A stretch of 64,000 bases of DNA from Salmonella bongori NCTC 12419 (GTDB lineage Bacteria > Pseudomonadota > Gammaproteobacteria > Enterobacterales > Enterobacteriaceae). The notes beneath the pieces were generated by a model. It saw only the letters and a program-made list of their open reading frames with translations. It did no database searches and had not been told where the DNA came from. The DNA is taken from the NCBI RefSeq assembly GCF_000252995.1, contig NC_015761.1, positions 4,092,001 through 4,156,000 of the forward strand, read 5' to 3'. Within the stretch, counting starts at the first letter, position 1. Every line of letters starts with the position of its first letter. Positions 17,017 through 30,300 of this stretch are shown one piece after another. Position numbers and translations under genes: made by a program.

Positions 17017-18290
17017 ATAGAAAACAAAGCGATCATCTTATGATGATAATTATGTCGTTGACGATCTTAATTATTATCCTTACCTACTTTATAGAAATTA
17101 ATTCAGTAGTACATGGTCAGGGGGTTATCACCACTAAAGACAATGCTCAATTAATATCACTGTCTAAAGGTGGGACAATACAAAATATTTATGTTACTGA
17201 AGGGGATGCGGTAAAAAAAGGAGAGCTTCTTGCAAAGGTTGTCAACCTTGATCTACAAAAAGAATATCAAAGGTACAGAACTCAAAAGGGGTATCTTGAT
17301 AAAGATGTTAATGAGATATCCTTCATCCTCGATAAAGGAAATGAGAGCGGGTTGATTACACTGGATGGTATCCGAACTTTAAGCAATAAAGAGGTAAAAG
17401 CGAACATTGAGCTGGTCCATAGCCAGATAAGAGCTAAAGAGTTAAAAAAATCCTCTCTTGATTCTGAGATTAGCGGGTTACAAGAGAAACTAAGCTCGAA
17501 AGAAAAAGAATTAGCGTTACTCGCGGAAGAAATAAATATTCTTTCTCCACTGGTAAAAAAAGGAATTAGCCCATACACCAACTTTCTCAACAAAAAACAA
17601 GCGTATATAAAAGTTAAGTCTGAAATTAATGATATTGACAGCAGTATTACTTTAAAAAAGGATGATATCGAGTTAGTCGCTAATGATATCAAGGCGCTTA
17701 ATAATGAATTACGATTATCTTTATCCAAAATTATCTCTAAAAATCTCCAGGAACTTGAAGTTGTAAACTCTACTTTAAAAGTAATAGAGAAACAAATAAA
17801 TGAAGAGGATATTTATTCACCGGTTGATGGGGTGATTTATAAAATAAATAAAAGCGCTACTACTCATGGTGGCGTAATTCAAGCCGCGGACTTGCTTTTC
17901 GAAATAAAACCAAAAGTAAAGACAATGCTGGCTGATGTAAAGATACAACCCAAGTATCGGGACCAAATCTATGTAGATGAAGCTGTTAAGCTGGATGTTC
18001 AGTCAATTATCCAGCCAAAGATAAAATCATATAGCGCGACCATTGATAATATTAGTCCTGATTCTTATGAAGAAAATACTGGGGGGACGATTCAACGTTA
18101 TTATAAAGTCATTATTGCGTTTGATGTTAATGAAGATGATTTACGTTGGTTAAAACCAGGTATGACTGTTGACGCCAGTATCATTACCGGAAAACACAGC
18201 ATTATGGAATATCTCTTGTCTCCCTTGATGAAAGGCGTAGATAAAGCATTTACAGAACCAGTTAATACCAAAAGATTAAACACTCCTTAA
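17013..18290 (+). CDS. siiD: SiiD, HlyD-type membrane fusion protein (SPI-4)
   Basis: A 425-residue periplasmic adaptor of the type I secretion system. A single N-terminal membrane helix (about residues 8-29) is followed by a split lipoyl/barrel domain (VVHGQGVITTKDNAQLISLS, then IYSPVDGVIYKINKSATTHG), a long alpha-helical hairpin between them (about residues 85-255), and a beta-barrel domain to the C-terminus. It bridges the SiiF ATPase and the SiiC channel. It overlaps siiC by 4 bases and ends 17 bases before siiE. Confidence 0.93.
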   Translation: MNRKQSDHLMMIIMSLTILIIILTYFIEINSVVHGQGVITTKDNAQLISLSKGGTIQNIYVTEGDAVKKGELLAKVVNLDLQKEYQRYRTQKGYLDKDVNEISFILDKGNESGLITLDGIRTLSNKEVKANIELVHSQIRAKELKKSSLDSEISGLQEKLSSKEKELALLAEEINILSPLVKKGISPYTNFLNKKQAYIKVKSEINDIDSSITLKKDDIELVANDIKALNNELRLSLSKIISKNLQELEVVNSTLKVIEKQINEEDIYSPVDGVIYKINKSATTHGGVIQAADLLFEIKPKVKTMLADVKIQPKYRDQIYVDEAVKLDVQSIIQPKIKSYSATIDNISPDSYEENTGGTIQRYYKVIIAFDVNEDDLRWLKPGMTVDASIITGKHSIMEYLLSPLMKGVDKAFTEPVNTKRLNTP

Positions 18291-18307
18291 AAGGTGAAGA
18301 TAGTATT

Positions 18308-21300
18308 ATGGGAAATAAAAACGTACAAAAATTTTTTGCCGATCAAAACTCTGTAATTGATCTGTCTTCTTTGGGTAATGCCAAAGGCGCTAAGGTTTCT
18401 CTTTCCGGGCCAGACATGAACATTACCACTTCACGTGGTACTGTGATCATTGTTAACGGTGCGCTTTATTCAAGTATTAAAGGTAATAATCTCGCTGTTA
18501 AATTTAAAGATAAAACTATCACTGGCTCTAAAATCCTGGGCAGCGTAGATTTAAAAGATATTCAACTGGAAAGAATTGACAGTTCGCTGGTTGACACTGC
18601 CCAGGTAGAAAAAAAAGGTAACGGCAAGCAACGTAATAAAAAGGAAGACGAGGAATTAAAAAAGCAGCTTGACGAAGCTGAAAATGCTAAGAAAGAAGCG
18701 GACAAAGCGAAGGAAGATGCAGAGAAAGCGAAAGATGCTGCAGAAAAAGCACTCAATGAGGCGTTTGAAGTCCAGAACGCTTCAAAGCAAATAGAAGAGA
18801 TGTTGCAGAACTTTTTGGCTGATAATGTAGCAAAAGACAATCTGGCTCAACAAAGTGATGCTGCTCAACAAAATACGCAGACTAAAGCAGCGCAGGCGCT
18901 TAAACAGGACGATGCAGAAAAAGTTACTCCTCAACCTGTTAATAAAAACACTGGCACAGGAAAAAGCAATAGCAGTAAAAATGAGGAAAATCAGTTCGAG
19001 GCTGAACCTGTCAAAGAGAAACTTAAAGTCACATTGACGCTTGCTGGTGAGAGTAATAGCGGTAGTAAAGACGATAGTATAACTAATTTTACTAAACCAC
19101 AGTTTGTTGGCAGTACCGCCCCCAATGCGACGGTCATTATTAAAATGAATGGTATTTCTGTTGGCCAGGCTGTCGCTGATGGTTTGGGCAACTTTACCTT
19201 CACGGTGTCTGAGGAATTGACTGACGGGACGTATAACCTGGAGGCTGAGGCGGCGACTGCAGATGCCAGCGGTAGTACGAAACTTGTGTTTACTATCGAT
19301 TCTGTTACCGATAAACCAACCTTTGAACTTGCTCCTGAAAGTAGTATTCCAGGTCATAAAGGCTTAACGCCGACTCTGACGCCTTCAATTGTGGGTACAG
19401 CGGAAGAGAATGCTAAAGTCGACATTTATGTCGGTAATAAACTGGTTGCCAGCGTTGATGTCGATAATGACGGAAAGTGGAGCTATGAGTTTAAAGATAA
19501 TGAGTTAACAGAAGGCGAAAATAGTATTAAAGTTGTTGCCGTTGATAAAGCAGGTAATAAAAATGAAACGGCAGACAGTATTATAACTGATACTATTCCT
19601 CCGGAAAAACCAACGCTTGAGCTGGATGATAGCAGTGATTCCGGTGTTAAAGATGACGGTATTACGAACAGTACCTTACCGACATTTATCGGTGTGGCGG
19701 AGCCCGGTTCTACAGTCTCTCTCTATCTTGGGCTCAAACATCTGGGAGATGTGATTGTTGCTAAAGATGGCTCATGGAGCTATACGCTTACCACACCGCT
19801 GAAAGATGGCGAATATAACTTAACCGCAACCGCCACCGACATCGCCGGGCATACCTCTGAGACGACGACTTTGCCATTTACGATTGACACTCGTATCAGC
19901 TATTTCAGTGCTGCGATTGATGCAGCTGATGACAGTGGTATTGTTGGCGATAATGTCACTAATAACGTTCGTCCAACCTTTACGGGTAAAACCGAGCCAA
20001 ATGCTGTTATTAGCGTCAGAAATATCGACACGGGTGAAGAGATTAGTTTTAAAGCGAATGACCAGGGTGAATGGAAATTCGATTTTGCTTCAGACTCCGT
20101 TGAAGGTATTAATAATCTCATTTTTACAGTGGAAGATGTCGCTGGTAACAAAAAGGATTTTTCTTTTAGTTATATAATAGATACTGTCGCCCCTGTTGTT
20201 CCGACGATTTCTTTAGATGACTTTGTTGTATTGCCGAATGGTATCATTTTATCAGGAAATGACTTGCCGACATTAGTCGGTACGGCAGAACCCAAATCCA
20301 CCATCTTATTAATGCGAGATGGTAAACTTTATGACAGTATCGAAGTTGATTCAAACGGTACCTGGAATTATCAGTTCGATAAAAAACTCCTCCAGGGGGC
20401 GTATGATATTGAAATTGTCTCTCAGGATGCTGCCGGTAATAAATCCCCCTCTGTTAAATATTCTTTTACTATTCAAACCGATGTTGTGCTTCCAAAAGCT
20501 GAACTGGAAGACAGTGATGATTCTGGTGTGAAAGGTGACTGGATTACTAATCAATATAATGCCCTTACATTACTTGGTACCGCAGATAAGTTTGCTACTG
20601 TCAATATCCTGATTGATGGTAAAACGATTGGTGTGACAACGGCAGATGCAGATGGTAACTGGACTTTTGATATTTCTCGCAATCTGTCTGACAATGTTTA
20701 TAAAATTACGGTTGAAGCTATCGATCCTTTAGGAAGAACGGCTTCCGTAGATTATCAGCTTACCATTGATAGCTTTACACCCATTCCGACTGTCATGTTG
20801 CATGATAGCGCCGACTCTGGCGTTATAGGCGATATGATTACTAAGATTAATACACCGTTGTTCACCGGGATAGCTGAAGCTAATGCTAAGGTGTCTATCT
20901 ATATCGACGGCGTCTTAAGCGGCGAGGCTATTGCAGGTGATGATGGTGTATGGAATTTCCAGTCTACCACCATTTTACCCGATGGTTCGCATAACGTAAC
21001 GGTAAAGGTAGAGGATGTTGCCGGTAATATTGCCTCGTCATCAGCTTATAATTTTCAGATTATTACACAAACGCAAAAACCCACAATAGAGTTGGTCAAC
21101 GATACGGGAATTGATAACACTGACCATATTATTAATGAAAAGAGCCCTGCGCTGACAGGTACGGCTGCACCCTATTCAACCGTTAAATTATATATTGACG
21201 GTGTACTGTTCGCTGAAGTTAAAACAAATAAAGATGGCGTCTGGGGATATACCCTGAAACTCGACCAGGGGCTGATTGATGGCGATTATAAAATTACTGC

Positions 21301-24300
21301 CACAGTTGAAGACGTCGCTGGCAACGTAGCGCACTCAGATCCGTTTTCAATTAGCGTAGATACTACTATCTCAGTACCGGTAATTTCACTGAGTCCGGAT
21401 TCAGACTCGGGAATTTCAAATGACAATTTGACGAACGTCGTTAAACCCACTCTGCATCTTAAAGATATTGATCCAGACGTCGCCAGTGTTCAGGTATGGG
21501 ATGCGGTATCTAATAAGCAGATAGGCGTCGCTACGCAACAACCTGACGGAACCTGGGCCTATACTTTTACTTCAGATTTAACCGAAGGTAAGCATCAGGT
21601 ATATGTCAAGGTTGAAGATATTGCAGGTAATAAAGCGAGCAGCGCAGTATTTGATTTCACTATTGATAATACTATATCCACACCGGTTATTTCGTTGCTT
21701 CCCCGGGATGATACAGGGCTTAAAGGCGATGATCTGACCAATATCAATAAACCCGTCTTCGTTATTAACGGCGTTGATGTGGATGCGCATCGGGTCATCG
21801 TGCAGGTATTGCATAATGGCGTGACACAAAATATCGAACTCTCCCACAGTAATGGCAACTGGATATTTACACCAGGGGATGCCTGGGCGGATGGCAGTTA
21901 CACGTTGACTGTGGAAGTTAAAGATAAGGCCGGGAATATCAGTCATTCAGCGCCGCTGACGGTGACGGTCGATACCCATATTGCCATTAATAATGTAGAG
22001 CTGGTCAACGACAACGGCGTCAAGGGCGACAATATGACTAACGACGCCCATCCGCAGTTCCGTGTTACGGTGCCGACGGACGTTAAAGAAGTCAGTCTGA
22101 GCATTGACGGTGGCGTGACCTGGGTTAAGGCGACACAGAGCGCGACGCCGGGGGTGTGGAATTATACGTGGCCAACCACCGTGCCGGATGGCGACTACAC
22201 GCTGGCAGTGAAAGCGACTGACAACGCGGGTAATACGGTAACGGAGACGCTCCCCTTCACGATTGATACCACGTTGTCGACGCCGGTTATCGTACTGGAT
22301 GACATGGATGACACTGGCGATAAGGGCGATAACATGACCAATCGCACCCAGCCGACATTTACCCTACAGCATATTGATGAAGACGCGGTCAGCGTGAAGG
22401 TCAGCGTGGAGCATGGCGGTGTCTCCACCACATTTTACGCCACGAAAGGTGCGGGCGGATGGACCTTTACGCCGACAGGGGCATGGACGGATGGTGATTA
22501 TACCCTAAGTGTGTCGGTCGAAGATGCAGCTGGCAACACCAGCCAATCTGCGCCGCTGACGGTGACGGTAGACACGCAAATCGCCATTGATCGCATTGAA
22601 ATGCTCAATGACAGAGGAATCCCCAACGATAATCTGACCAATGAAGTGCGTCCACACTTCCAGGTGAAGGTCCCGACGGATGTCAACCAGGTACGCCTGA
22701 GCATTGATGACGGCAATACATGGGTAACAGCAGTGCTGAAGTCAACCGGGGCTTGGGAATATATCTGGCCGGATGATATGGCTGATGGTTCCTACACTCT
22801 GACAGTAGAGGCGACCGATGTGGCGGGCAATAAGACGACGCAGACGCTCGATTTCACCATTGATACCACGCTGTCAGAACCGACTATCACCCTGGATGAC
22901 ACGGATGACAGTGGAACAAAAGGCGATAACATCACCCACGTTAAAACACCGGGATTTACGCTTCGCAACATTGATACCGATGCTCGCCGGGTAGTGGTGG
23001 AGGTCATGCACAATGGCAGTAAACAGGAGATACCGCTGACTCAGTCCGGCGGAAAGTGGCACTTTACACCAACCAGCAACTGGATGGACGGTGACTATAT
23101 CCTGACGGTGAAAGTGGAAGACAGAGCCGGTAATGTGAAGGAGTCCGCGCCGTTGACAGTGACGGTGGACACACAAATCGCCATCAACAGTGTTGAACTG
23201 GTCAATGACACCAGTAATCCCAACGATAATCTGACTAAAGACGTGCGTCCACACTTCCAGGTGAAGGTCCCGACGGATGTCAACGAAGTACGCCTGAGCA
23301 TTGACGGCGGCAAGACTTGGGTGAAGGCAACCCAAAGCGCGACGCCGGGCGTGTGGGATTACACCTGGCTGAGCGATGTGGGGGAGGGGAAACACACCCT
23401 GATAGTGGAAGCGACCGATGCGGCGGGAAACAAGGCGACTGAGAGGCTTGATTTCACCATCGATACCACACTATCAGAACCGACGATCACGCTGGATAGC
23501 CTGGATGATAGTGCTGCTGGCGATAATATCACCAATGTTAAAACGCCAGGCTTTACTCTCGGCAATATTGACGCCGACGTGGCCAGCGTGTCGGTAACGG
23601 TGACGCACAATGGTAAGAGTCAACAGGTAGATCTGATTCAGACCGGCGGACAGTGGCGCTTTACGCCGGGTACAGCATGGGTCGATGGCGACTATACGCT
23701 GACGGTGAAGGTGGAAGATAAGGCGGGGAATATAAACTATTCTGCCCCGTTGACAGTCACTATCGATACGCAAACGGCCATTGATCGTATTGAACTTATG
23801 AACGACACAAGTCTCGCTGGCAGTAACCTGACCAATGAATTGCGTCCACAGTTTCATATCGCCGTTCCGAAGGATGTGAACTCTGTTCAACTCAGTATTG
23901 ATGGCGGCGCCAATTGGGTTAACGCAACGCTAACTGCCGGTGGCGTTTGGGAATATGTCTGGCCGACGGATCTGGTCGAAGGAACGTATACGCTGACGGT
24001 GAAAGCGACCGATATCGCAGGCAATACGGCGACAGATACGCTGAATTTTACCATCGATAACACGCTGTCGATACCGACTATCGCTCTGGATGCCATGGAT
24101 GATACGGGTACTGGTAACGATAATACGACTAACGTTAAAACGCCGGGCTTTATTATCGGCGGTGTTGATGCTGATGTGATTCAGGTTATCGTACAGATTG
24201 CGCACGATGGTGGCAGCGAGGAGGTGGAGCTGACGCAGAGCGGCGGTCAGTGGCGTTTTACGCCGGGTGCCGCATGGACCGATGGCGACTATACCCTGAC

Positions 24301-27300
24301 GGTAATAGTAAAAGACGAAGCGGGAAATATTAGCCACTCAGCGCCGTTGACAGTCACCATCGATACCCAAATCGCCATTGATAACATTGAACTGATCAAT
24401 GACAGCGGTATTCCTGACGATAATCTGACCAATGACGTGCGTCCACACTTCCAGGTGAAGGTCCCCACGGATGTCAACGAAGTACGCCTGAGCATTGACG
24501 GCGGCACGACCTGGGTGAAGGCCACCCAGAGCGCGACGAAAGGCGTCTGGGATTACACCTGGCTGAGAGATGTGAGCGAGGGGACACACACCCTGACGGT
24601 GGAAGCGACCGATGCGGCAGGAAATAAGACGACGCAGACGCTCGATTTCACCATTGATACCAAACTGTCAGAACCGACTATCACCCTGGATGACACGGAT
24701 GACAGTGAAACAAAAGGCGATAACCTGACCAACGTAAATAGGCCGACGTTTTTACTGGGCAATATTGACGCAGACGCGCGGTATGTCACGGTTGAGGTGC
24801 AGCATGGCAGCACGAAAGAAGTGCTGACGGCCACCAAAGGCACGAACGGCGTCTGGAGCGTTATACCGACCGGAACATGGGCAGACGGCAGTTATACGCT
24901 GACGGTGAGGGTGGAAGATAACGCGGAGAACGTAAAATACTCCGCGCCGCTGACGGTGACAGTCGATACCCATGTTGCCATTAATAATGTAGAGCTGGTC
25001 AATGACAATGGCGTCAAGGGCGACAATATGACTAACGACGCCCATCCGCAGTTCCGCGTTACGGTGCCGGTGGACGTTAAAGAAGTCAGTCTGAGCATTG
25101 ACGGCGGCACGACCTGGGTTAAGGCGACACAGAGCACGACGCAGGGGGTGTGGAGTTATACGTGGCCAGACATTGTGCCGGATGGCGACTACACGCTGGA
25201 GGTGAAAGCGACTGACAACGCGGGTAATACGGTAACAAAGAAGCTCGACTTCACGATTGATACCACGTTGTCGACGCCGGTTATCGTACTGGATGATGTG
25301 GATGACACCGGTGACAAGGGCGATAACATAACCAATCACACCCAGCCGACATTTACCCTGCAGCATATTGATAAAGACGCCGTCAGCGTGAAGATCAGCG
25401 TGGAGCATGGTGGTGTCTCCACTACATTTGACGCCACGAAAGGCGCGGGTGGATGGACCTTTACGCCGACAGGGGCATGGGCGGATGGTGATTACACTCT
25501 GACCGTATCCGTCGAAGATGTGGCTGGTAACACCAGTCAATCGGCGTCGCTGACGGTGACGGTGGACACGCAAATCTCCATCAATAATATTGAACTGATC
25601 AATGACAGCGGTATTACCAACGATAATCTGACTAATGATGTGCGTCCACACTTCCAGGTGAAGGTCCCCACGGATGTCAACGAAGTACGCCTGAGCATTG
25701 ACGGTGGCACGACCTGGGTGAAGGCCACCCAGAGCGCGACGAAAGGCGTCTGGGATTACACCTGGCTGAGTGATGTGAGCGAGGGGAAACACACCCTGAC
25801 GGTGGAAGCGACCGATGCGGCAGGAAATAAGACGACGCAGACGCTCGATTTCACCATTGATACCACGCTGTCAGAACCGACTATCACCCTGGATGACACG
25901 AATGACAGTGGAACAAAAGGCGATAACCTGACCAACGTAAATAAGCCGACGTTTTTACTGGGCAATATTGACGCAGACGCGCGGTATGTCACGGTTGAGG
26001 TGCAGCATGGCAGCACGAAAGAAGTGCTGACGGCCACCAAAGGCACGAACGGCGTCTGGAGCGTTATACCGACCGGAACATGGGCAGACGGCAGTTATAC
26101 GCTGACGGTGAGGGTGGAAGATAACGCGGAGAACGTAAAATACTCCGCGCCGCTGACGGTGACAGTCGATACCCATATCAGCATTGATAATATTGAACTG
26201 GTTAATGACAACGGTACTCCAGGCGATAACCTGACCAATGAAGTTCGGCCGCAGTTCCGTGTCACGGTGCCGGGAGATGTCAATGAGGTACGTCTGAGTA
26301 TCGACGGCGGTAAGACGTGGGTTCCCGCTATGCAGGTCAAAGCAGGGATCTGGGATTACACCTGGCCGGAAGATGTAACCGACGGGTTACACACCCTGGT
26401 GGTGGAGGCGGTCGATGCGGCGGGAAATAAGACGACGCAGACGCTCGAATTTACCATCGATACCCAGCTGTCAACGCCGACCATCACGATGGATGGCAGG
26501 GATGATACAGGCATCACTGGCGATCATATTACGAGTGTCAAAACACCAGCCTTTACCATTGGCAATATTGACGCCGATGCGAAATCGGTTGTTTTGCGGA
26601 TCACCCAGGGCAGCAATAGCCAGGAAGTGAAACTGACGCAGGTTGGAGGCCAGTGGCGCTTTACGCCTGATGCAGACTGGGCGGACGGTAGCTATACGCT
26701 TACGGTAGAAGTCAAAGACAACGCAGGGAATATCCGCCAGTCCACGCCACTGGTGGTGACAGTGGACACGCAAACCAGTATTACTGATATTACATTGGTC
26801 AATGATAATGGCGAGCCTGATGACAATCTGACCAACAGCACCCGCCCACAGTTTGAGATCAAGGTGCCGGTGGATGTGAACTCTGTGCAATTGAGCATTG
26901 ATGGTGGCACAAACTGGGTTAACGCGGTGCAAGGCATCAAAGGTGTCTGGGGCTATACCTGGCCTACGGAGATCGGCGATGGGAAACATATCCTGACCGT
27001 GATGGTCAAAGACACCGCGGGCAATACGGCTACCCAAACACTTGAATTTACTATCGATACCAAATTGTCGACGCCGACTATTGCGCTGGATGGCATGGAT
27101 GATACCGGTACGCCTGGTGATGGGATGACCAAAAAGACCCAGCCGACGTTTGTTCTGCAAAATATCGATTCAGATGTTGTCAAAGTCACAGTGAGTGTTA
27201 CGCATAACGGGACGACAAGCACCTTTGCCGCGACGCAGGGAGCCGGTGGATGGTACTTTACGCCGTTAACACCGTGGGGCGATGGTAATTATACGTTGAC

Positions 27301-30300
27301 GGTAACAGCAGAAGATCGGGCGGGAAATACGCGTCCATCCACGCCACTGACAGTGACGGTGGATACGCAAGTTGCCATTAATCATATTGAATTGGTCAAC
27401 GATAGCGGCGCCCCTGATATCAACCTGACGAAACATGTGCGTCCGCAGTTCCAGATCTCGGTACCTGAGGATGTCAACGAAGTACGCCTGAGCATTGACG
27501 GCGGCACGACCTGGGTTGCTGCCATTAAGAGTTCGACGGCTGGCATCTGGGATTACACCTGGCCGACGGATGTGCCTGAGGGAGAGCATGTCCTGACAGT
27601 GGAAGCGACCGATGCTGCGGGCAATACAATAAGACAAACGCTCACTTTCACCATCGACATCACGCTGTCGACACCAACCATTGAGTTAGCGCCGGATCAG
27701 GATACCGGACAGAGTAAGAATGATAACCTGACCAGCGTTACTCAGCCGGTATTTGTGTTGGGCCATATCGATAAAGATGTTCGACACGTGGAATTGAGTA
27801 TTGAGCATAACGGCACGTTTAAAACGGTGGTGCTTACCGAATCCGCCGATGGCTGGCGCTATCGACCGGACTCCGCTTTGGAGGACGGTAGCTACAAATT
27901 AACCGTGACGGTAACAGATGCAGCGGGCAACCAGCAGACCTCTGCGCCTTTAACGGTGACGATTGACGGCACATTGACGACACCGACGATTGAACTGGCA
28001 CCTGGCGAAGACAGCAGTACTGTCGGCGATCGCCTCACTAACCACGATCGGCCTGTGTTCGATATACACCAGATTGATTCTGACGTTACGCGCGTGATGG
28101 TTAAGGTCACTTACAACGGTAAAACGCATGAGGAAGCGGCGGTATTCAGCAATGGTCAATGGCGCTTTACCCCTTCTGCGAGCTGGGCTGATGGCTCATA
28201 TCAGTTAGCCGTTGTGGTGGAAGATCGGGCGGGGAACGTAAAAGAATCCGCACCGTTAGAGGTGCGTATTGATACCACGACGACTGTTAACAATATCGTA
28301 TTGCTTAATGACACCGGTGTGCAGAATGACCAATTAACGAATGTTGCCAAACCGTCATTCAGAATTGAAGTTCCTGCGGATGTCGTTCAGGTACGCGTCA
28401 CTCTGGATGGGGGCACTAGCTGGAGTCCGATACGCAAAAATGCCGACGGACAGTGGATTTTTGAAAGCACGAATACCCTGGTTGACGGTACATATACCCT
28501 TCGCGTAGAGGCCACGGATGAGGCAGGGAATATTGCGAATAAAGATTTAGTATTTAATATCGATACGACTATACAGGTGCCGACTATCGCTTTAGAGGCA
28601 GGACAAGATACCGGCGCGAATACCTCCGATAATATCACCAATATTTCACGTCCTACCTTTGCGATTGGTAATGTTGATCCGGATGTTATCAAAGTCGTGG
28701 TGACAATTGATGGTCATAATTATAACGCGACTAAGGTTGGGTCTGGTTGGGCGTTTACGCCAGGCAATGCAATTCCTGATGGCGCTTATAATATTACTGT
28801 TACCGTTGAAGATAAGGCCGGGAATATTGCAACATCGAAACCATTACCTGTTGTGATTGATACGACGGCTGAAATTAAAAGCGTAACGTTGGTGACAGAT
28901 AGCGGCGACAGCACGGTAGATAATATTACTAACATCAATAAACCGCAGTTTAGTATTGTTACCGCTGATGACATTGTCCAGGTGCGTGTTAAAGTCGATA
29001 ACGCGGCTAATTGGATTGAACTTACAAAAGGAGGGGATGGCCGCTGGATATTTAATACCAGTTCAGCATTACCGGATGGTCAGCATTCTCTGGTGGTTGA
29101 CGTTGTTGATATCGCCGGGAACGTTGCGCAAGAAACGCTGCAGTTTACGGTAGATACGACTCTGCGAGTACCGACAATTGTACTCGATCCTGGTCATGAT
29201 ACTGGCGATGATACTAATGATAATCTCACCAGAATTAACAAGCCGGTATTTATTATCGGTGATGTGGATAATGATGTCTCACACATTGTAGTTCGCATTG
29301 ATGGCCGGGATTACACCATTGAAAACACCGGAGGAAAGTTAACCTTTACGCCAGATAAACCGCTATCCGATGGCCAGCATACGATCTCTGTTACCGTAAC
29401 GGATATTGCCGGTAATACCAAAACATCGGCCGAGCTACAGATTGAAATCGACACACAGGTTCAGATTGATAACGTGACGTTAACGACAGATAGTGGCATC
29501 AACGATCATGATAATGTCACCAATGCTAAACGTCCTTCTTTTGAAATTGAAACGCCTGCTGATGTGACGATAGTTCAGGTTTCTTTCGATGGCGTAAACT
29601 GGACGCCCATCAGTAAAAACGCGGCCGGACAGTGGGAATTTACTGCTGGTAGCGAACTGTCTGATGGTCATTATACACTCCATGTCCAGGCGACGGATCG
29701 AGCAGGAAACACGGCAAATTCCACGCTGGATTTCACCGTAGATACGCAGATTAACGGACTTAGCGTCGTTATGCTGGATGACGCCGGAAAGGATACTGCA
29801 GACGGTATCACCAATATTACTTCCCCACGCTTTGAGATTTCGGCCGGAGAGCCGCTGCAAAGTGTGACGGTAATTTTGAATGGGAAATCCAGCACGTTGA
29901 CTCAGGGAGCGGGTAATAAATGGCTATTTACCCCTGACACTCCCTTAGTGGATGGAACTTACAAAATAGAAATTGTTGCTGAAGATATCGCAGGCAATAA
30001 GGTTAACAAAGAAGTCTCATTCACAATAGATACTATTATTTCTGATCCCAGTATTAACTTACTGGATGCGGATGATTCCGGCGAAAGCTCTGTTGATAAT
30101 ATTACCAATGTCACTAAACCACGTTTCGTCATTGGCAATGTCCCTGCTGATATTGATACCGTTATTATCAGAATTAATGGCATTTCTTATCCGGTTACGG
30201 CAAATGGCAATAACCTCTGGGAATTTCAGGTTCCCGTTGCGTTAAAAGATGGTGTATATGAAGCTGCCGTTGTCTTCAAAGATATTGCAGGAAATACTTC

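Noticed and set aside
21970..26175. Regular repeats that might suggest a CRISPR array
   Set aside because: The repeats are hundreds of bases long, in-frame and coding for Ig domains. There is no short repeat/spacer pattern and no cas gene in the window.
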